DNA from: Planctomycetaceae bacterium
Lineage (GTDB): Bacteria; Planctomycetota; Planctomycetia; Planctomycetales; Planctomycetaceae
DNA: 64,000 bases
Direction: 5' to 3'
Assembly (NCBI GenBank): GCA_021732995.1
Contig: JAKFWA010000027.1
Span: forward strand, 62,001-126,000
This document shows, one piece after another, positions 62,544 to 64,000 of the stretch. The stretch's first letter is position 1. The number at the start of each line of letters is the position of its first letter. The notes beneath the pieces were generated by a model. It was not told where the DNA came from. It worked only from the letters and a program-made list of their open reading frames with translations, and did no database searches. Position numbers and translations under genes: made by a program.

Positions 62544-63440
62544 ATGCGAGTTTGGACCGCGCTCAGTTTGATCGCCGTCGCCGTTGGCTGTGCCGGCAAA
62601 GAAGAAAGCAAACCATCGACGAAGACTCCGGCGGCGGATCATGGCGGCCACGCCGATCAAGCGATTCCGTCAAAAGACACGCATGGCGAACACGGAGGCC
62701 ACGAGAACATGAAGATGGCGACGCTCCGCAAGCTCGTGGTCGGGACTGATCCGTCAAAGCCGCAGGCCGGTTCAGCGACGAAGCTCGTGTTGCAGATTCA
62801 GGACGAAGATGGCACGCCGATCAAGACGTTCGACCTGCTGCATGAGAAGCTCGTGCATCTGATTGTCGTGCGCGAGGGACTCGACGAGTTCGCGCACCTG
62901 CATCCGGAAGTGGACGCTTCGGGAATGATCACGATCGAGCATGCGTTTCCGAAGTCCGGCAAGTATCGACTCTTTGCCGACCATCAACCGCAAGGCAAGT
63001 CGCCGGGGTTGGCCGCTGGAGAACTTGTCGTGGCCGGTGACGATGAACCGGCGGTGGCGCTCGTGCCGAATGCTTTCAATGAAGTCAATGTGGGCGAGAT
63101 CACGGCTCACGTCTCCATCAAGCCGGGCGATCAGGAAACGGCGGTTCGATTTCACCTCGTCGACGCGGGCGACAAGCCGGTTGGCGACTTACAGCCGTAT
63201 CTCGGAGCGATGGGGCATCTCGTCGTTATCAGTGCGGACGGTCGCGAGTACGTCCACGCGCATCCGCTCAGCGAAGCCAAGATAGCTCCCGATGGAGCCG
63301 TCGAGTTTGCAGCTCACTTCCCAAAACCCGGCACTTACAAGGCGTGGGGCCAGTTCCAAAGAGATGGTGCTGTATTCACCGTCCCGTTCGTGTTGGAGCA
63401 CGTGGGCGGCAAGACGATGCCGCACGCGGGAGGTCACTAA
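62544..63440 (+). CDS. His-rich lipoprotein with two HAHP-type domains (298 aa)
   Basis: The ATG at 62544 has AAGGAG six bases ahead, and the signal ends VAVGCAGKEE (lipobox). A His/Gly linker (HGGHADQAIPSKDTHGEHGGHENMKM) is followed by two related beta-rich domains. The first ends LIVVREGLDEFAHLHPEV, the second LVVISADGREYVHAHPLSE. The His-containing pairs suggest copper or nickel ligands on a cupredoxin-like or FixH-like sandwich, though the family is not certain. A membrane-facing periplasmic metal-binding protein is likely. Its stop is followed directly by the start of the next adaptor gene (TAAATG). Confidence 0.72.
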   Translation: MRVWTALSLIAVAVGCAGKEESKPSTKTPAADHGGHADQAIPSKDTHGEHGGHENMKMATLRKLVVGTDPSKPQAGSATKLVLQIQDEDGTPIKTFDLLHEKLVHLIVVREGLDEFAHLHPEVDASGMITIEHAFPKSGKYRLFADHQPQGKSPGLAAGELVVAGDDEPAVALVPNAFNEVNVGEITAHVSIKPGDQETAVRFHLVDAGDKPVGDLQPYLGAMGHLVVISADGREYVHAHPLSEAKIAPDGAVEFAAHFPKPGTYKAWGQFQRDGAVFTVPFVLEHVGGKTMPHAGGH

Positions 63441-64000
63441 ATGATGCTCCCACGATTTCGCGACGATGGCTTATGGAAGTGCAGGATGTGGCTGCTGTTG
63501 CTGGCCATTCAAGCGACGCTGGCTTTCGGGCATGAAGGGCATCAGCCGTTGCCCACGAAGGGCGTGCAAGTCGATTTGAAAAAGGGACATATCACCCTCA
63601 GCAAAGCTGCACGGGACGTTCTCGACGTGCGAACCGTTGCGGCCGAGCAGCGTGACAGCATCGAGCGGCTGCGAGCGTATGCGACGATTGTGGCTCCGTG
63701 GACCAAGTATGCGGTCGTCACGTCACGGTTGCCGGGACGAGTCGTCGCGCTGCACGTTCGACCGGGCGATGTCGTCGAAGCTGGGCAACTTCTCGCTGAA
63801 GTCGACAGTCTCGACCTGCACACGCTCCGGCTGAATTACCAGCAAGCCCAGAACGACATCGACCTCTCGGAGAAGATCCTGGCCGGGATCGAGCCCGCAG
63901 CGAAGACGGGAGCGGTCCCTGGGCAGAAGCTGATCGAAGCGCAGCAGGCCCACCGCCAGAATCTCAACACACTCCAAGTGCTGCTCGCCAAAGCGACGGT
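63441..64000 (+). CDS. RND/HlyD-type efflux adaptor, 3' end outside window
   Basis: The ATG at 63441 follows the previous stop directly (TAAATG) with GGAGG seven bases ahead; a second ATG is next to it. The frame stays open to the window edge (at least 186 codons). A signal or anchor (MWLLLLAIQATLAFGHEGHQ) is followed by ITLSKAARDVLDVRTV. The lipoyl half is APWTKYAVVTSRLPGRVVALHVRPGDVVEAGQLLAEVDS (read as two parts), and the start of the coiled-coil hairpin is LRLNYQQAQNDIDL. This is the membrane-fusion adaptor of a fourth tripartite efflux set whose pump should lie downstream of the window. Confidence 0.85.
   Translation, partial: MMLPRFRDDGLWKCRMWLLLLAIQATLAFGHEGHQPLPTKGVQVDLKKGHITLSKAARDVLDVRTVAAEQRDSIERLRAYATIVAPWTKYAVVTSRLPGRVVALHVRPGDVVEAGQLLAEVDSLDLHTLRLNYQQAQNDIDLSEKILAGIEPAAKTGAVPGQKLIEAQQAHRQNLNTLQVLLAKAT

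Noticed and set aside
1-64000. tRNA, rRNA and transposase genes
   Set aside because: None was recognised when reading both strands for conserved motifs. Short tRNA genes could still be missed without a dedicated search.

Overview
The window looks like accessory DNA from a Planctomycetes bacterium (Pirellulales/Gemmatales-like). This is inferred from gene content: HGG/YHS-type lipoproteins, cysteine-rich exported peptides, an ECF sigma factor with a Cys tail, CusA/CzcA pumps with tandem metal-binding modules, and a DUF1257/DUF2997/Ycf46-like ATPase trio. No rRNA, tRNA, CRISPR array or transposase was recognised. Both edges cut through genes.

Positions 1-11 kb look like the DNA-maintenance module of a plasmid or integrative element. 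They hold a large edge-truncated protein with a DUF927-like layout, a PD-(D/E)XK nuclease with an Fe-S-type cysteine set, a protein with a recombinase-style C-terminal motif, a DnaN (beta clamp)-like protein, several small tightly packed genes, an XRE regulator downstream of a C-box-like operator, and the AAA ATPase/DUF2997/DUF1257 trio. Strong hairpin terminators separate the transcription units, nearly all on the minus strand.

Positions 11-23 kb look like a defence island. There are two giant STAND NTPases with nuclease-like N-termini (Avs-like layout), a DUF5131 (phage Gp37/Gp68-like) protein and a PD-(D/E)XK endonuclease.

Positions 23-64 kb are a dense heavy-metal island. It begins with a CadA/ZntA-type P-type ATPase and His-rich exported proteins. 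RND set 1 (35.5-27.8 kb, minus) is lipoprotein, TolC, adaptor, pump, HGG lipoprotein. RND set 2 (44.9-35.6 kb, minus) is Cys-rich peptide, adaptor, CzcA-like pump, YnfA, thioredoxin-like protein, small exported protein, MacB-like ABC exporter, small DNA-binding protein. A peptidase and a TolC gene converge at 46.47 kb. RND set 3 (48.3-57.1 kb, plus) is Cys-rich peptide, exported proteins, HMA protein, an adaptor with three C-terminal TRASH/YHS-like modules, and an unusually large CusA-like pump. From 57.4 kb come a CorE-like ECF sigma factor, an HMA-MauE membrane protein, another Cys-rich peptide, four exported proteins with one or two TRASH/YHS-like modules, a His-rich lipoprotein and the start of a fourth RND adaptor.

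The inferred working model is that exported thiol and histidine modules catch or hand over metal (copper/silver for set 3; zinc, cadmium or cobalt for the P-type ATPase and set 2), pumps export it, and the Cys-tailed sigma factor and Cys-rich leader peptides sense it. The most unusual features are the dispersed and tandem 'C...LGSMG...CCxxC' module, the enlarged CusA-like pump, the repeated intergenic element at 25.5 and 45.1 kb, and the hairpin-plus-U-tract leaders ahead of several metal genes.
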